In this document: positions 49,880 through 59,112 of the stretch, piece by piece
Layout: every line of letters begins with the position of its first letter
Numbering within the stretch: position 1 is the stretch's first letter
Source: Oscillibacter hominis
GTDB taxonomy: Bacteria; Bacillota; Clostridia; Oscillospirales; Oscillospiraceae
DNA: 64,000 bases
Assembly: GCF_014334055.1 (NCBI RefSeq)
Contig: NZ_CP060490.1
Coordinates: 1,550,001 to 1,614,000 of the forward strand
Direction of reading: 5' to 3'
Position numbers and translations under genes: made by a program
Notes under the pieces: generated by a model
Seen by the model: the letters and a program-made list of their open reading frames with translations, nothing else
Databases searched by the model: none
What the model was told of the DNA's origin: nothing

Positions 49880-52058
49880 GCTGCACATCCCCTTCCTCCA
49901 GGCCGCAGGCGCCAAGGAAGTCGCCTAACGTGATATACGGCGGCATCTCCGTCCCACCCTCCTGGTAGAGCGTTGCCCAGATAGCGTCCAGCGCCGTTTC
50001 CCCGACCTGCTCCGCCGCCCGGTAGATCATCAGGGCGTTTCCGTCATACCAGTTTGCTCCGGCCGCGTTGGCGGAAACGTCGTTCCGATACCGCTCAGGA
50101 AGGCGACTGAGATACTCCGGATGGCGCTGATAAAAGGATTCGGAGAGCTGGGCCATGGTGTTTTCCCACTTCTCCACGTAGTACCTGTGGGCATACTCCC
50201 TGCCCATCACCTGGCACATCAGCCGGTAGGTGGTGTAGACCGTGATCCCCTCGTCGCTCCAGTAGGGGTCCTCCAGATCCGTCAGCGTGGCGCCCAGCCC
50301 CCACCACTGGTGGATGATCTCATGGGCCAGAATCTCCGCGCTGCCGGGGCCCTTGTCCGGGTCGGCCAGGTTTTCATCGCTGAAATAGCTCTCACCCATG
50401 CCGCTGATGCCGGAGACTGCAAAGCCGCCGAAGTTGAACGCCGTGGTCTGGATGATTTGAAACCCGTCGTCCCCGGAGCGGGGGCCATACGTGGCCGTGC
50501 AGTATTGGATGGCCTTCTCCATCAGGTCCAGCGCCCCGTTTTCCAAGCGCTCCCGATATTTTCTGCTGTAGCAGAAGTCTATGGAGGTTCCGTCGCCTGC
50601 GGCCAGCTCAGTGGTGATGAAATCCCCCGCGTAGAGGAACAGCCGGTCCGTACCTGTGTCCTCCACCAGCCAGGAGTTGGTCCCGTCATCGCTTGTGCCA
50701 AGCAGCGTCGCCGTACCCGTGCCCACCGGCACAAGATCGCCCTTCAACGCAATGCGCAGGGAGATTTCAGCCTCGTCCGGCACCGCCACACAGTTCGCCA
50801 CCGTGGGGGCAAGGGCCTTGCTGGTCATGGTCACGCTTTGGGAGCTGATGGTGTCGGCATTCAGCTGGGACTCCATCTCGTTCCACATCTTCGGCATCCC
50901 GCCGTAGCGGATTTGGAGTTCGATCTCCTCCTCTGCCGGCAGCGTGCAGCGCAGCTCCCGGGAGGCGATCATGTCGTTATGCAGGTCCTCAAACGGGATC
51001 GCCTTCCCGTTTGCCGAAACGGAGTACACCTGATAGCCGCATTTTAACTCAAAGTACAGCTCCTGCGGCTGCCCGGAGGAATTGTGGATCGTAAAGGCGG
51101 CGTCCCCGGACATGGTGCCTAAGAGATAGCTTTCAATTCCGACCTGGAGCGCCGTCTTCTCCAGCGCCAGCGCCTCGTTGAACCGATCCTCTTCCTGGTC
51201 CATCCACTCCATCCAGTTTGCCGGGCTGTGGTCTGAAAAGGGCTGCCATCGCCAGAGAAGCCCTCCGCCGCAAAGGAGAACAGCCGCAAGGATGGGCAGA
51301 GCGGAGCGGCGGGCATGCCTGAGAAAGGAGCCGATGGCGCCCCGGCCGTACTGCCGCACGCACAGCAGGCTCAGCAGCCACGCGCCGCCGATCAGCCCCA
51401 GCCACACTGCCCTGCTGTAGAGCGCGGTGCGCCATACAATGGCGCTGCCGAAGGCATCGGAAAGGGTGGGCACCAGCGGAACACACCACTGCGTCAAAAA
51501 AAACCGCCGGCAGTCGCCGCCCAGGGAAACCGCCAGGGCCGCAAGGACGCCCAGCAGGCTGACGTCCAATCGCCGGACAAGCTGCCAGAGCGCGGAGGCA
51601 GCGAGGGAGCCCATGGCCGGTCCCGAGAGGAACAGCAGGCAGACGGAGAGCGTATAGTCGCTGAGGGAAAACACGATGTCCAACTTCCACATGGTGTACG
51701 GGAGATAGCTTAGGAAGACGGCCGCCGCAGTCAAACCGGCCACGGTCCACACCGCCGCCAGCCGCGCCGCCGCCATGCGCATGGGATTCACAATGGCGTC
51801 GGACACATCGCGGATTCCGCTGCGGCGGGCCTGGTCCAGCGAGAGCAGCACCATCAGGGAAAATAGGATCGCCCCCAATACGCCGCCAGCCAGCATGGGG
51901 TTGGCCAGGTACAGCGCCGACATGGAATCCCCAATGGTCAGAATCAATACGCCATAGCCCGCCATTGGGGCCAGCGCGGAAAGGCCCGCCAACAGGTAGG
52001 TCAGGGGATTCCGTGCCAGGCGCTTCAGCTCCACGAGATAGAGGGAGGGCCCTTTCAT
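49872..52058 (-). CDS. ABC permease fused to M1-family metallopeptidase
   Basis: The 728-residue protein starts at 52058 (MKGPSLYLVELKRLARNPLT) after AAAGGAGG, overlapping the ATPase stop (ATGA). Residues 1 to about 300 have seven predicted membrane helices of ABC-2 type. The rest is extracytoplasmic and holds an M1 gluzincin domain with HEIIHQWWGLGATLTDLEDP and the third zinc ligand in WSDEGITVY, spaced as HExxH-x18-E. All zinc ligands are intact. Such fusions are known in Bacteroidota and Bacillota, but substrate and role are unclear. Confidence 0.85.
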   Translation of the reverse strand: MKGPSLYLVELKRLARNPLTYLLAGLSALAPMAGYGVLILTIGDSMSALYLANPMLAGGVLGAILFSLMVLLSLDQARRSGIRDVSDAIVNPMRMAAARLAAVWTVAGLTAAAVFLSYLPYTMWKLDIVFSLSDYTLSVCLLFLSGPAMGSLAASALWQLVRRLDVSLLGVLAALAVSLGGDCRRFFLTQWCVPLVPTLSDAFGSAIVWRTALYSRAVWLGLIGGAWLLSLLCVRQYGRGAIGSFLRHARRSALPILAAVLLCGGGLLWRWQPFSDHSPANWMEWMDQEEDRFNEALALEKTALQVGIESYLLGTMSGDAAFTIHNSSGQPQELYFELKCGYQVYSVSANGKAIPFEDLHNDMIASRELRCTLPAEEEIELQIRYGGMPKMWNEMESQLNADTISSQSVTMTSKALAPTVANCVAVPDEAEISLRIALKGDLVPVGTGTATLLGTSDDGTNSWLVEDTGTDRLFLYAGDFITTELAAGDGTSIDFCYSRKYRERLENGALDLMEKAIQYCTATYGPRSGDDGFQIIQTTAFNFGGFAVSGISGMGESYFSDENLADPDKGPGSAEILAHEIIHQWWGLGATLTDLEDPYWSDEGITVYTTYRLMCQVMGREYAHRYYVEKWENTMAQLSESFYQRHPEYLSRLPERYRNDVSANAAGANWYDGNALMIYRAAEQVGETALDAIWATLYQEGGTEMPPYITLGDFLGACGLEEGDVQRG

Positions 52059-52915
52059 TGTGCGCCGCCTCCTTTGGTGATGAGAAAGAGATAGGCGTCC
52101 TCCAGCGTCGGTTCCACGGCCTCCGCGTGGGACGGCAGTTCCTGCGCAACGCCGCGGCACAGCACACCGGAGGCGGTATTGACCCGGGATGTGATGTGCA
52201 GGGCCTCCTCTGCGCCCGGACGCTCCAGGAACGTACCCACATGGCCCTGGGCGGCACGGATCAGCTCCTCCGGCCGGCCCGTAAACAGGATTTGCCCCCG
52301 GTCGATGACGATGAGCCGGTCGCAGACGGACTGAACATCCTCGATGATGTGGGTGGAGAGCAGCACCAGCTTATCCTGGGCGGTGGAGGAAAAGAGGTTG
52401 CGGAACCGGATGCGCTCCTCCGGATCCAGCCCCACGGTTGGCTCGTCAAAGATCAGGAAGTCCGGTGTGCCAAGCAGCGCCTGGGCGATGCCCACCCTCT
52501 GACGCTGGCCGCCGGAGAGTGTCCTGATCCGGGCTTTGCGCTTTTCCTCCAGGCCCGTGGCCGCAATGGCCCGGGCAATGGCGCTTTTACTGTCCCGGAT
52601 GCGTTTCAGCGCGGCCATATAGTCCAAGAACTGCCAGACGGTCAACTCGTCGTAGAGGCCGAACTGCTGCGGCAGATACCCAAGCCTGCTTTTCAGCTGC
52701 CGTTCGCATGTTGTGAGAGGCGTGCCGTCCACACTGATGCTCCCCTCACTGGGCAGCAGCCCTGCCACCAGAAGCTTCATCAGCGTGGATTTCCCCGCCC
52801 CGTTGGGCCCGATCAGGCCGACGAGGCTGGGGGAGCCCAAAGAAAGGCTGATGTCCCGCAGCGCCTGCTTCCCGTTGGGATAGGTCATATTGAGATGGTC
52901 GATTTTGATTTGCAT
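52055..52915 (-). CDS. ABC transporter ATPase
   Basis: The 286-residue ATPase has Walker A GPNGAGKS, signature LSGGQRQR and Walker B LIFDEPTVGLDP, with a C-terminal extension. It resembles the ATPases of ABC-2 exporters and bacitracin-type systems. It stops on the start of the permease-M1 gene and starts three bases after the lipoprotein stop. Likely energises the two permeases. Confidence 0.93.
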   Translation of the reverse strand: MQIKIDHLNMTYPNGKQALRDISLSLGSPSLVGLIGPNGAGKSTLMKLLVAGLLPSEGSISVDGTPLTTCERQLKSRLGYLPQQFGLYDELTVWQFLDYMAALKRIRDSKSAIARAIAATGLEEKRKARIRTLSGGQRQRVGIAQALLGTPDFLIFDEPTVGLDPEERIRFRNLFSSTAQDKLVLLSTHIIEDVQSVCDRLIVIDRGQILFTGRPEELIRAAQGHVGTFLERPGAEEALHITSRVNTASGVLCRGVAQELPSHAEAVEPTLEDAYLFLITKGGGAQ

Positions 52916-52918
52916 TGC

Positions 52919-53740
52919 TTACTCCTCCGCTGTCTGATTGTCCATATTGGACGCAGGTTCAAAATACCGGATGGACCCGCCCTGCGATTGGGCGGCGGTG
53001 CGGGCCTCAAATTCCGCCTGGGTGCAGGCTTCCAGCCTGGTCAGGGCCCCGTTTCCATCGCCGTCCGGCCTCTCATAGTCCCGCACTGTCAGGACGTCCA
53101 CCGTGCCGCCGTCCGTCCAATGGGTGGTGATGACACCCTGAAACCTCCCGCTTTCCGGTGCCTCGCCGTTGGAGGAGCGCACATCGCAGAAATACCGCAC
53201 CGTCTGCCCATCCCACAGCAGCGTGTCCCGCTCGGCGTCATAGCTCAGCCCAAAGGGCTGATATTCCGCGTACAGCGCTGCCAGTTCCCTTGCGCTCAGC
53301 AATTCTCCCGCCTGGGCGGAACCCGGGTCCGGATGCATAAGCGGTTCCAAATCCCTGCTTTGAAACTCTGTTTCGGAGCAGACACGCAGACCCGTCAGGA
53401 CGCCGCCGGGGTCGAAGCTCCCGTCCTTGCTGCGGGGAAGATTGGATAAATCCCGTTCCGCCTGAAGATCGACGACGCCCTCCCGGTCGAAGAACGTCAT
53501 GCCCGCCATACCCTCGCCCACCGGGTACAGGTCCTCAAAATACCGAACCCGGTCTCCATCATAGAGGAGCTGGCCGCTGCGCTCCTCGTACGTCAGGCCG
53601 AATGCGCTGTAAACGGCAAAGGCCCGGACGCCGCAAGCCTCCCCTCCGCTGTCCGCTCCCTCTGCCTCCGTTACGCGCGTGCAGGCGGCAAGCAGGGCGG
53701 CGACGGCTGCAAGGCAAGGTACCATCCGTATTTTTTTCAT
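52919..53740 (-). CDS. Lipoprotein with internally duplicated domain
   Basis: The 273-residue protein starts at 53740 (MKKIRMVPCLAAVAALLAAC) after GGAGGAG; the lipobox LAAC gives an acylated Cys at about 20. Two similar halves follow: FAVYSAFGLTYEERSGQLLY with DGDRVRYFEDLYP, and LYAEYQPFGLSYDAERDTLL with DGQTVRYFCDVRS. No known family was recognised. Its place between kinase and ABC genes suggests an extracytoplasmic sensor or partner of the exporter. Confidence 0.75.
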   Translation of the reverse strand: MKKIRMVPCLAAVAALLAACTRVTEAEGADSGGEACGVRAFAVYSAFGLTYEERSGQLLYDGDRVRYFEDLYPVGEGMAGMTFFDREGVVDLQAERDLSNLPRSKDGSFDPGGVLTGLRVCSETEFQSRDLEPLMHPDPGSAQAGELLSARELAALYAEYQPFGLSYDAERDTLLWDGQTVRYFCDVRSSNGEAPESGRFQGVITTHWTDGGTVDVLTVRDYERPDGDGNGALTRLEACTQAEFEARTAAQSQGGSIRYFEPASNMDNQTAEE

Positions 53741-53845
53741 GAACGATCTCCTCCGTATTTTAAAGCTGTGGATAGGATACCGCTCTTGTTTGGAGTGGGC
53801 TTGAATTTTGTATGGAGATTGTGTGAAGTTGATGATTACAGATGA

Positions 53846-53875
53846 GAAAAACGGCAGGCCGTATCCCGGCCTGCC
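53846..53875 (-). terminator. Terminator-like hairpin after the kinase gene
   Basis: cggcaggcc/ggcctgccg with a seven-base loop and T5 on the minus strand, just after the kinase stop; partial termination would reduce expression of the downstream lipoprotein-ABC genes. Confidence 0.75.
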
Positions 53876-53880
53876 GCGAA

Positions 53881-55443
53881 TTATGATTGGGGAAAGAGAA
53901 CATCCGCCCGGACGCCGCTTTCGGTATTGCAGATGGCAAAGGAGGCGTGATGGCGCTCTACAATCATTTTTACAAGGTATAACCCAAGCCCGCTGCCGCC
54001 GGTCTCCCGGTTCCGGGACTCCTCCACCCGGTAAAACGCCTCGCACAGGTGTGGAAGCGCCTGCTCAGGAATATGGACGCCGCTGTTTTCCATACATAAA
54101 AGCACCCCGTGGCCCTCCGACTGGAGCCGCACCTGCGTGGAGGCGCCGGATGGAGAATAAGACAGGGCGTTGGTCAGCAGATTGGAGACGGCAAGGCGGA
54201 GAAGCGTCCCGTCCCCTTCCACAATAAGCCCCGGCGCAAGGTCCGCTGAGAGGGTCTGTTCGCGCTGTGCGGCCAGGTCCTCCGCCTGCTCCACCTCCTG
54301 GCGCACCAGGGCGGAGAGGTCAACCGCATTCCGCCTGACGAAGCCGTCTGCTTTTTCCATGCGGGAGACCGTCAGCATCTCCTGGATCAGCGTTTCCATG
54401 CGGCCGGCCACCCTTAGGGAGCGGGCCAGGTACTTATCCCTATCCTGGTACACATCCACTTTGCCCAACATGCCGGAGAGCTGCCCCTTCAAAATTGTGA
54501 TCGGCGTCTTCAGCTCGTGGGACGCTGCCGCGAAAAAGGCGGTGCGCTGACGTTCCAGCTCCCGTTGGCGGTCGATGTCCTCCTGCAAGGCTGCGTTGGC
54601 GTCCCGCAGCTCGCTGAGTGCTCCGGATAGCCGCTCTGAGAGCTCATCCAAATTTCTGCCAAGGATTCCGATTTCATCCTGCCGCTGTTCCCCGCATTTC
54701 CACGAGAAGTCCAGCTCTGCCATCTTCTGCGAAATCCCGCTCAGCCGGACGATGGGCCTGGTGATATAGCGGGAGTAAAAGACCGCCCCCAAAAGGGAAA
54801 TTGTCAAAACCAGAATGAAGAGATACGGCATCACCCGGCCAATGGCCTCCAGCGTCTGGTTGACGCCCACCAGGCTGGATACAACGGCCAGCTCATAGAC
54901 CGCATCGTCCCCCGCAAATTGGACGGTCATGTTCCAGTCTGAGCTGGTGACGGCAACCGCGCCCATCCTGGGGAATCCACCTCCAAACAGGCCGTCCAGT
55001 CCGAAATCATCGCTTGTAACCACCACATCCGATCCGTCGGCCTGCCCCACGGCCCCGTCCTCCACCCCGGAAATGGAGCCCATACCCGTAATGGTCACGT
55101 CCAAATTGGCGGATCCGGTCTCAGCGGCGGCGCTTTGCACCACAGAGACCGGAAGATCCACCAGATTGCCCTCCGCGTCTGTCACCACCACCTCCGCGCC
55201 GGTGTCCACAAGAAACGCGTCAAACAGCGGCCCGCTCTCCTCCAAAGTCACGTCCTGCAGCTTGTTGACCAGACGCTCCGTCTTTTCCCAGAGGTCGTCC
55301 GCAGCAATGGTCTGATAGGTGATGGGCGTGGCCCACGCAAGGAATATATAGGTGGCGGCGCAGGCACCCGCCAAAATCAGCGTGGTGAGCAGGAAGATTC
55401 GAATCGTCAGGCTCCCCCGAATCTTGTCAATGCAGCGTTTCAA
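53881..55443 (-). CDS. Sensor histidine kinase
   Basis: The 520-residue protein has TM1 (about 14-34), a large extracytoplasmic part (about 36-200), TM2 (about 204-224), HAMP, HisKA with the phospho-acceptor in FFAAASHELKTPITILKGQL (about 309), and HATPase (NLLTNALSYSP, GSGLGLYLVK). Start is TTG at 55443, overlapping the regulator gene by 17 bases, after GAGGGGTGGGG. It pairs with the preceding response regulator. Confidence 0.93.
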   Translation of the reverse strand: MKRCIDKIRGSLTIRIFLLTTLILAGACAATYIFLAWATPITYQTIAADDLWEKTERLVNKLQDVTLEESGPLFDAFLVDTGAEVVVTDAEGNLVDLPVSVVQSAAAETGSANLDVTITGMGSISGVEDGAVGQADGSDVVVTSDDFGLDGLFGGGFPRMGAVAVTSSDWNMTVQFAGDDAVYELAVVSSLVGVNQTLEAIGRVMPYLFILVLTISLLGAVFYSRYITRPIVRLSGISQKMAELDFSWKCGEQRQDEIGILGRNLDELSERLSGALSELRDANAALQEDIDRQRELERQRTAFFAAASHELKTPITILKGQLSGMLGKVDVYQDRDKYLARSLRVAGRMETLIQEMLTVSRMEKADGFVRRNAVDLSALVRQEVEQAEDLAAQREQTLSADLAPGLIVEGDGTLLRLAVSNLLTNALSYSPSGASTQVRLQSEGHGVLLCMENSGVHIPEQALPHLCEAFYRVEESRNRETGGSGLGLYLVKMIVERHHASFAICNTESGVRADVLFPQS

Positions 55444-56092
55444 TTCGATACCCCACCCCTCGCACAGTTTCTATGTATTCCCGTCCCAATTTTTTGCGAA
55501 GATTTTTGATGTGGCTGTCCACGATCCGCTCGTCCCCTAAAAAATCATAGTTCCAAAGCCGCCCCAGGAGAACCGAGCGGGTCAGCACCCGGCCCTGATT
55601 CTGCACCAACTCCCGCAGCAGCTCAAACTCCCGGCCGGTCAGCTCTACAGGCGTTCCATCCACGCTCACGCGGTAATCGTCCAAATCCAGCAGCAGGTCT
55701 GCGTAGGAAATCGTGTGCCGTTCCTCCCCACCGCCGCTCCGGCGCAGGACCGCCCCGATTTTCCGCAGCAGCACGGGCATGGAAAAGGGCTTGGTCACAT
55801 AGTCGTCAGCCTGCAGATCAAAGCCCTTGATTTGGTTCTCTTCGGTATCCAGCGCAGTCAGCATGATGATGGGGACGGCAGATTCCCTGCGGATCAGTTC
55901 GCAGACCGCATAGCCATCGATTTTTGGCAGCATCAAATCCAACAGCAGCAGATCCCAGCTCCCTTTATGAAACAAGTCCAGCGCCGCAACCCCATCCCCT
56001 GCGGCTGTGGTTTCATAGCCGGCATCCCGCAGATAGGCACACAGCAGCTCCTGGATGTCCGGTTCATCTTCAATGACTAAAATCTTTTTCAC
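55427..56092 (-). CDS. OmpR-type response regulator
   Basis: The 221-residue protein starts at GTG 56092 (KKILVIEDEPDIQELL) after GGGAGTGAT; the longer open frame upstream runs into the tRNA terminator. Receiver domain with phospho-Asp in LLLLDLMLPKIDGYA (about 53) and Lys in DDYVTKPFSMP; C-terminal winged helix (ELTGREFELLRELVQNQGRV, RIVDSHIKNLRKKLG). It likely regulates this operon. Confidence 0.95.
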   Translation of the reverse strand: MKKILVIEDEPDIQELLCAYLRDAGYETTAAGDGVAALDLFHKGSWDLLLLDLMLPKIDGYAVCELIRRESAVPIIMLTALDTEENQIKGFDLQADDYVTKPFSMPVLLRKIGAVLRRSGGGEERHTISYADLLLDLDDYRVSVDGTPVELTGREFELLRELVQNQGRVLTRSVLLGRLWNYDFLGDERIVDSHIKNLRKKLGREYIETVRGVGYRIETLH

Positions 56093-56208
56093 GGTATCAC
56101 TCCCACTGGCAAGTATATCATGCCTTTTTGAATTTCGTGTGGATTTTTGCAGTTTATTGCGCAGCGCATATGCGCGGTATATCAAACTTCCCCAGGGGCC
56201 ATTCAACA

Positions 56209-56244
56209 AGAAAAGCCCTTGATTAAAAAATCAAGGGCTTTTCT
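56209..56244 (-). terminator. Terminator after tRNA-Thr
   Basis: A 16-bp stem (agaaaagcccttgatt/aatcaagggcttttct) directly at the tRNA 3' end. Confidence 0.8.
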
Positions 56245-56319
56245 GGAGCTGGATGCGAGATTCGAACTCGCGACCTCATGATTACGAATCAGGCGCTCTA
56301 CCGACTGAGCTAATCCAGC
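56244..56319 (-). tRNA. tRNA-Thr (anticodon CGU)
   Basis: The 76-base cloverleaf has acceptor GCTGGAT with ATCCAGC, D-arm TAGCTCAGTCGGTAGAGC, anticodon loop TTCGTAA (CGT), T-loop GTTCGAATC and encoded CCA. One C-U mismatch is present in the anticodon stem. Confidence 0.93.
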
Positions 56320-57037
56320 ATATGAACTTGTTCGTGAAGAAAAACGATTCCCTGCTCTGCCGTGCCTGCGGGAATGCCTTCCCCTTCTTCATACGGCTGT
56401 TATCATACCATATTTTTGACGCAACGTCAACACCTTCTGTCGGAAAGTCCTGGTATGCAATCCCCCCGTATAATACAAATGGTATTATCGCAATCTGTCC
56501 TGCAAAACGATTTCCCAAATTCGACGGCGCCGGACGTTATTCTCTGTTTTTTGTCAACGTGCGCTGTCGGCCTTCTTCCTTTTTATTCCCCTTTTTTCGA
56601 CAAACATCAAATTTCCACAACGTTTCTCTCCATTATTCCACTCAAACAAACTTTCCTTTTATTTTTACATAATCTTTTTCATAATTTATCACTACAAATA
56701 GTTATCCACAGTTTCCACATGGTTTTCCACATCCTGTTTTTCTTTAATTTTCAATCGTTTTCCCGGTTTTTCCCTTTTATTTACAGAGCACTAAACTCTA
56801 TTTTACAAAACTCAATCGTACAATTAAACTTTACATAAATCCTGTTTTCATTTTACTTTTTCCCATATTCTGCAAAATAGGGTCGATTTATGAAGGCAAC
56901 GGTTCCCACCCATTCATTTCGACAAGTTTCGTCCCTTTACAACGCTGCCCCTCCTGCGTCCCGTTATGCACTATGGAAAAAAGAGGAAATCCACCGCTGT
57001 CATAAGACAATCCGGCGGATTTCCTCTTTGTTATCAT
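56320..57037. other. AT-rich gap with clustered DnaA boxes
   Basis: This 700-base gap is markedly AT-rich (about 56520-56900). It holds a perfect DnaA box TTATCCACA (56702-56710) followed by GTTTCCACA (56711-56719) and TTTTCCACA (56723-56731), plus ATTTCCACA (56611-56619), all in one orientation, beside AT-rich runs. No gene was recognised. It may be a replication origin, a DnaA-titration site, or chance in AT-rich DNA. Confidence 0.5.
56976..57030 (-). terminator. Terminator of tsaD
   Basis: A 17-bp stem with one mismatch (aaagaggaaatcc.ccg/cgg.ggatttcctcttt) and T6 on the minus strand. Confidence 0.8.
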
Positions 57038-58045
57038 TTATTCCGATATGTCGCGGGTTGCGTAGGCATTGAGCGCCATATCTGCCACACGGCCGGCCAG
57101 GTACTCATAGTAACCCTGGGCGCCGATCATCGCCCCATTGTCGCCGCACCAGCGCAGGGGGGGCAGATAGAGCTGACACCCCTCCCGCTCGCAGGCGCGC
57201 TCCAGATCGCCGCGGATGCGGGAGTTGGCCGCCACGCCTCCGGCCGCCACAATGACGGATCGGCCCGCCCGCTTGGCGGCCTCCATGGTGCGGGGCACCA
57301 ATTCTCCGCTGACGGCGGCGGCGAAGTCCGCCGCCAGTGCAGCCCGATCCAGCGCCTCTCCCTTCTGGGCCGCGTTGTGAGCCAGATTGACCACCGCGGT
57401 TTTCAGGCCGGAAAAGCTCATATCCAGGTCGCAGCCGCTGACTTTGGCCCTGGGCAGCGCGTATACGCCGCCGGAGGACTGCTGGGCCAGGTCATCCATA
57501 GGCTTTCCGCCGGGATAGGGCAGATCCAGTACGCGGGCGGCTTTATCGAAGCACTCCCCGGCAGCGTCGTCCCGGGTGGACCCCATAATCTTGAGGTCTG
57601 TGTAATCCCTGACATCCACCAGCAGCGTATTGCCCCCGGAGATGCACAGGGCCAGGAACGGGGGCTTTAGCTCAGGAAACGCCAAGTAGTTTGCGGCAAT
57701 GTGGCCCCGGACGTGGTGGACGGGGATCAGGGGGACGCCCAGGGCGTAGGCCACGGACTTTGCAAAGCTCAGGCCCACCAGTACCGCACCGATGAGCCCG
57801 GGCGCGTAGGTCACTGCCACGGCATCCACCTCAGCGCGGGTGATGCCCGCCTCTTTCAAGGACTGCTCCGCCAGGCCGGCAATGGCCTCCACATGCTTGC
57901 GGGAGGCGATCTCCGGCACCACGCCGCCATAGACGGCGTGCATATCCGCCTGGGACAAAACGGCGTCGGACAGCACTCTGCGTCCGTCCTCCACCACCGC
58001 GACCGCGGTTTCGTCGCAGGAAGTTTCAAATGCCAATATCTTCAT
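57038..58045 (-). CDS. tsaD: tRNA N6-adenosine threonylcarbamoyltransferase TsaD
   Basis: The 335-residue protein has the Kae1/TsaD signatures: AFETSCDETAVAVVEDG, the metal-binding HHVRGHIAAN and ISGGNTLLVDV, and a final RWCGDNGAMIGAQGYYEY. It makes t6A37 in ANN-decoding tRNAs with TsaB, TsaC and TsaE. It follows a GNAT gene by 13 bases and is the last gene of a run from polA. Confidence 0.96.
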   Translation of the reverse strand: MKILAFETSCDETAVAVVEDGRRVLSDAVLSQADMHAVYGGVVPEIASRKHVEAIAGLAEQSLKEAGITRAEVDAVAVTYAPGLIGAVLVGLSFAKSVAYALGVPLIPVHHVRGHIAANYLAFPELKPPFLALCISGGNTLLVDVRDYTDLKIMGSTRDDAAGECFDKAARVLDLPYPGGKPMDDLAQQSSGGVYALPRAKVSGCDLDMSFSGLKTAVVNLAHNAAQKGEALDRAALAADFAAAVSGELVPRTMEAAKRAGRSVIVAAGGVAANSRIRGDLERACEREGCQLYLPPLRWCGDNGAMIGAQGYYEYLAGRVADMALNAYATRDISE

Positions 58046-58058
58046 GGCTGCTCATCTC

Positions 58059-58661
58059 TCATTTCTCTGCCCAGGGGGCGCAGGGTTTGAGGGCCTCGCC
58101 CTCGGCCAGCGGAATCTGAATATACCGCTCATAGGTCTCCGGTGTGAACTGGCTGCGGTAGAGCTCCTGGTGGTGGCGGATCAGCACGGAATCCGGCAGG
58201 TTCTCCTCCGCCCAGTAGAGGGTCTTATAGCGCACGCCAAACTCCCCGCAGTCATAGCCCGCGCAGCGGGCGTTGTTCCGTTCGTAAAATCCCAGCCGCC
58301 GGTGGATCAGCCCGTCCCGGGCCGGGTCTCCCGTGGGAGCCTCCGACTCCCCCAACAGCACCTGGCCGTCGTAGGCCTTCAGGCAGCGGCGCAGCAGCTC
58401 CGCACCGGCTCCCCGGTTTCTGTACTCCTCGCACACCGCCAGATAGTCGATGAGGCCGAATCCGTCGGAGCCGCGCAGCAGCAGCAGTTCACCCAGCCTC
58501 TGGCCGTCCTCCTCCAGAAGGTACACCGTATAGACGCCGTTATCCATCAGGCGCTCCATGGCGGAAAGGGGTTTGAGCTCCTCCGGCGGAAACGCCCGCT
58601 TCAGATCAGTTTCGTATAGTTCCCGCAGTTCTTCCCTGCTTGTCAAGATTCTCAGATTCAT
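58059..58661 (-). CDS. GNAT family N-acetyltransferase
   Basis: The 200-residue protein has the GNAT core around LIDYLAVCEEYRNRGAGAELLRRCLKAY. Substrate unknown. Its start lies inside the end of rimI (56-base overlap), with GGGAG upstream, so it is translationally linked. It lies between rimI and tsaD. Confidence 0.85.
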   Translation of the reverse strand: MNLRILTSREELRELYETDLKRAFPPEELKPLSAMERLMDNGVYTVYLLEEDGQRLGELLLLRGSDGFGLIDYLAVCEEYRNRGAGAELLRRCLKAYDGQVLLGESEAPTGDPARDGLIHRRLGFYERNNARCAGYDCGEFGVRYKTLYWAEENLPDSVLIRHHQELYRSQFTPETYERYIQIPLAEGEALKPCAPWAEK

Positions 58662-59100
58662 GGTGAAACTCCCGTGTCATAATGAGTGCATCCTCTCGTG
58701 GATGCTCGTAGTAATTTTTCCGCCTTCCGACGCTCCGGAAGCCATGGTGCCCGTAAAGGACGATGGCCGCTGTGTTGGACGGGCGCACCTCCAGCGTCAA
58801 AAAGGCAAGCCCATTGGCCTGGGCAAAGTCCACAAACACCTGAACCAGACGGGAGGCAACCCCCTGCTGGCGGTGGTCGGGATGTACGGCCACGTTGGTG
58901 ATATAGCCCTCGTCCACCACCACCTGAAGCCCGGCGTAGCCGATGACGTTCTCATCGCCGTCCAGCGCCACCAGGAAGGCGGCGCAGGCGTTTTCCAACT
59001 CCTCCGCCAGCATGTTCCGGGACCAGGGGGTGGAGAAGCATATCCGCTCCAAATCAGCCACCGCGTCCAGATGGTCCGCCGTCATGGGTACAATTCTCAT
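58606..59100 (-). CDS. rimI: Ribosomal protein S18 alanine N-acetyltransferase
   Basis: The 164-residue GNAT protein has the RimI pattern: ERICFSTPWSRNMLAEEL, TNVAVHPDHRQQGVASRLV, LTLEVRPSNTAAIVLYGHHG and FRSVGRRKNYYEHPREDALIM. RimI acetylates the S18 N-terminus and is commonly next to tsa genes. AAGGAGCGGAG precedes ATG, 12 bases after the polA stop. The C-terminus is slightly extended. Confidence 0.92.
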   Translation of the reverse strand: MRIVPMTADHLDAVADLERICFSTPWSRNMLAEELENACAAFLVALDGDENVIGYAGLQVVVDEGYITNVAVHPDHRQQGVASRLVQVFVDFAQANGLAFLTLEVRPSNTAAIVLYGHHGFRSVGRRKNYYEHPREDALIMTREFHHESENLDKQGRTAGTIRN

Positions 59101-59112
59101 TTGCTCCGCTCC

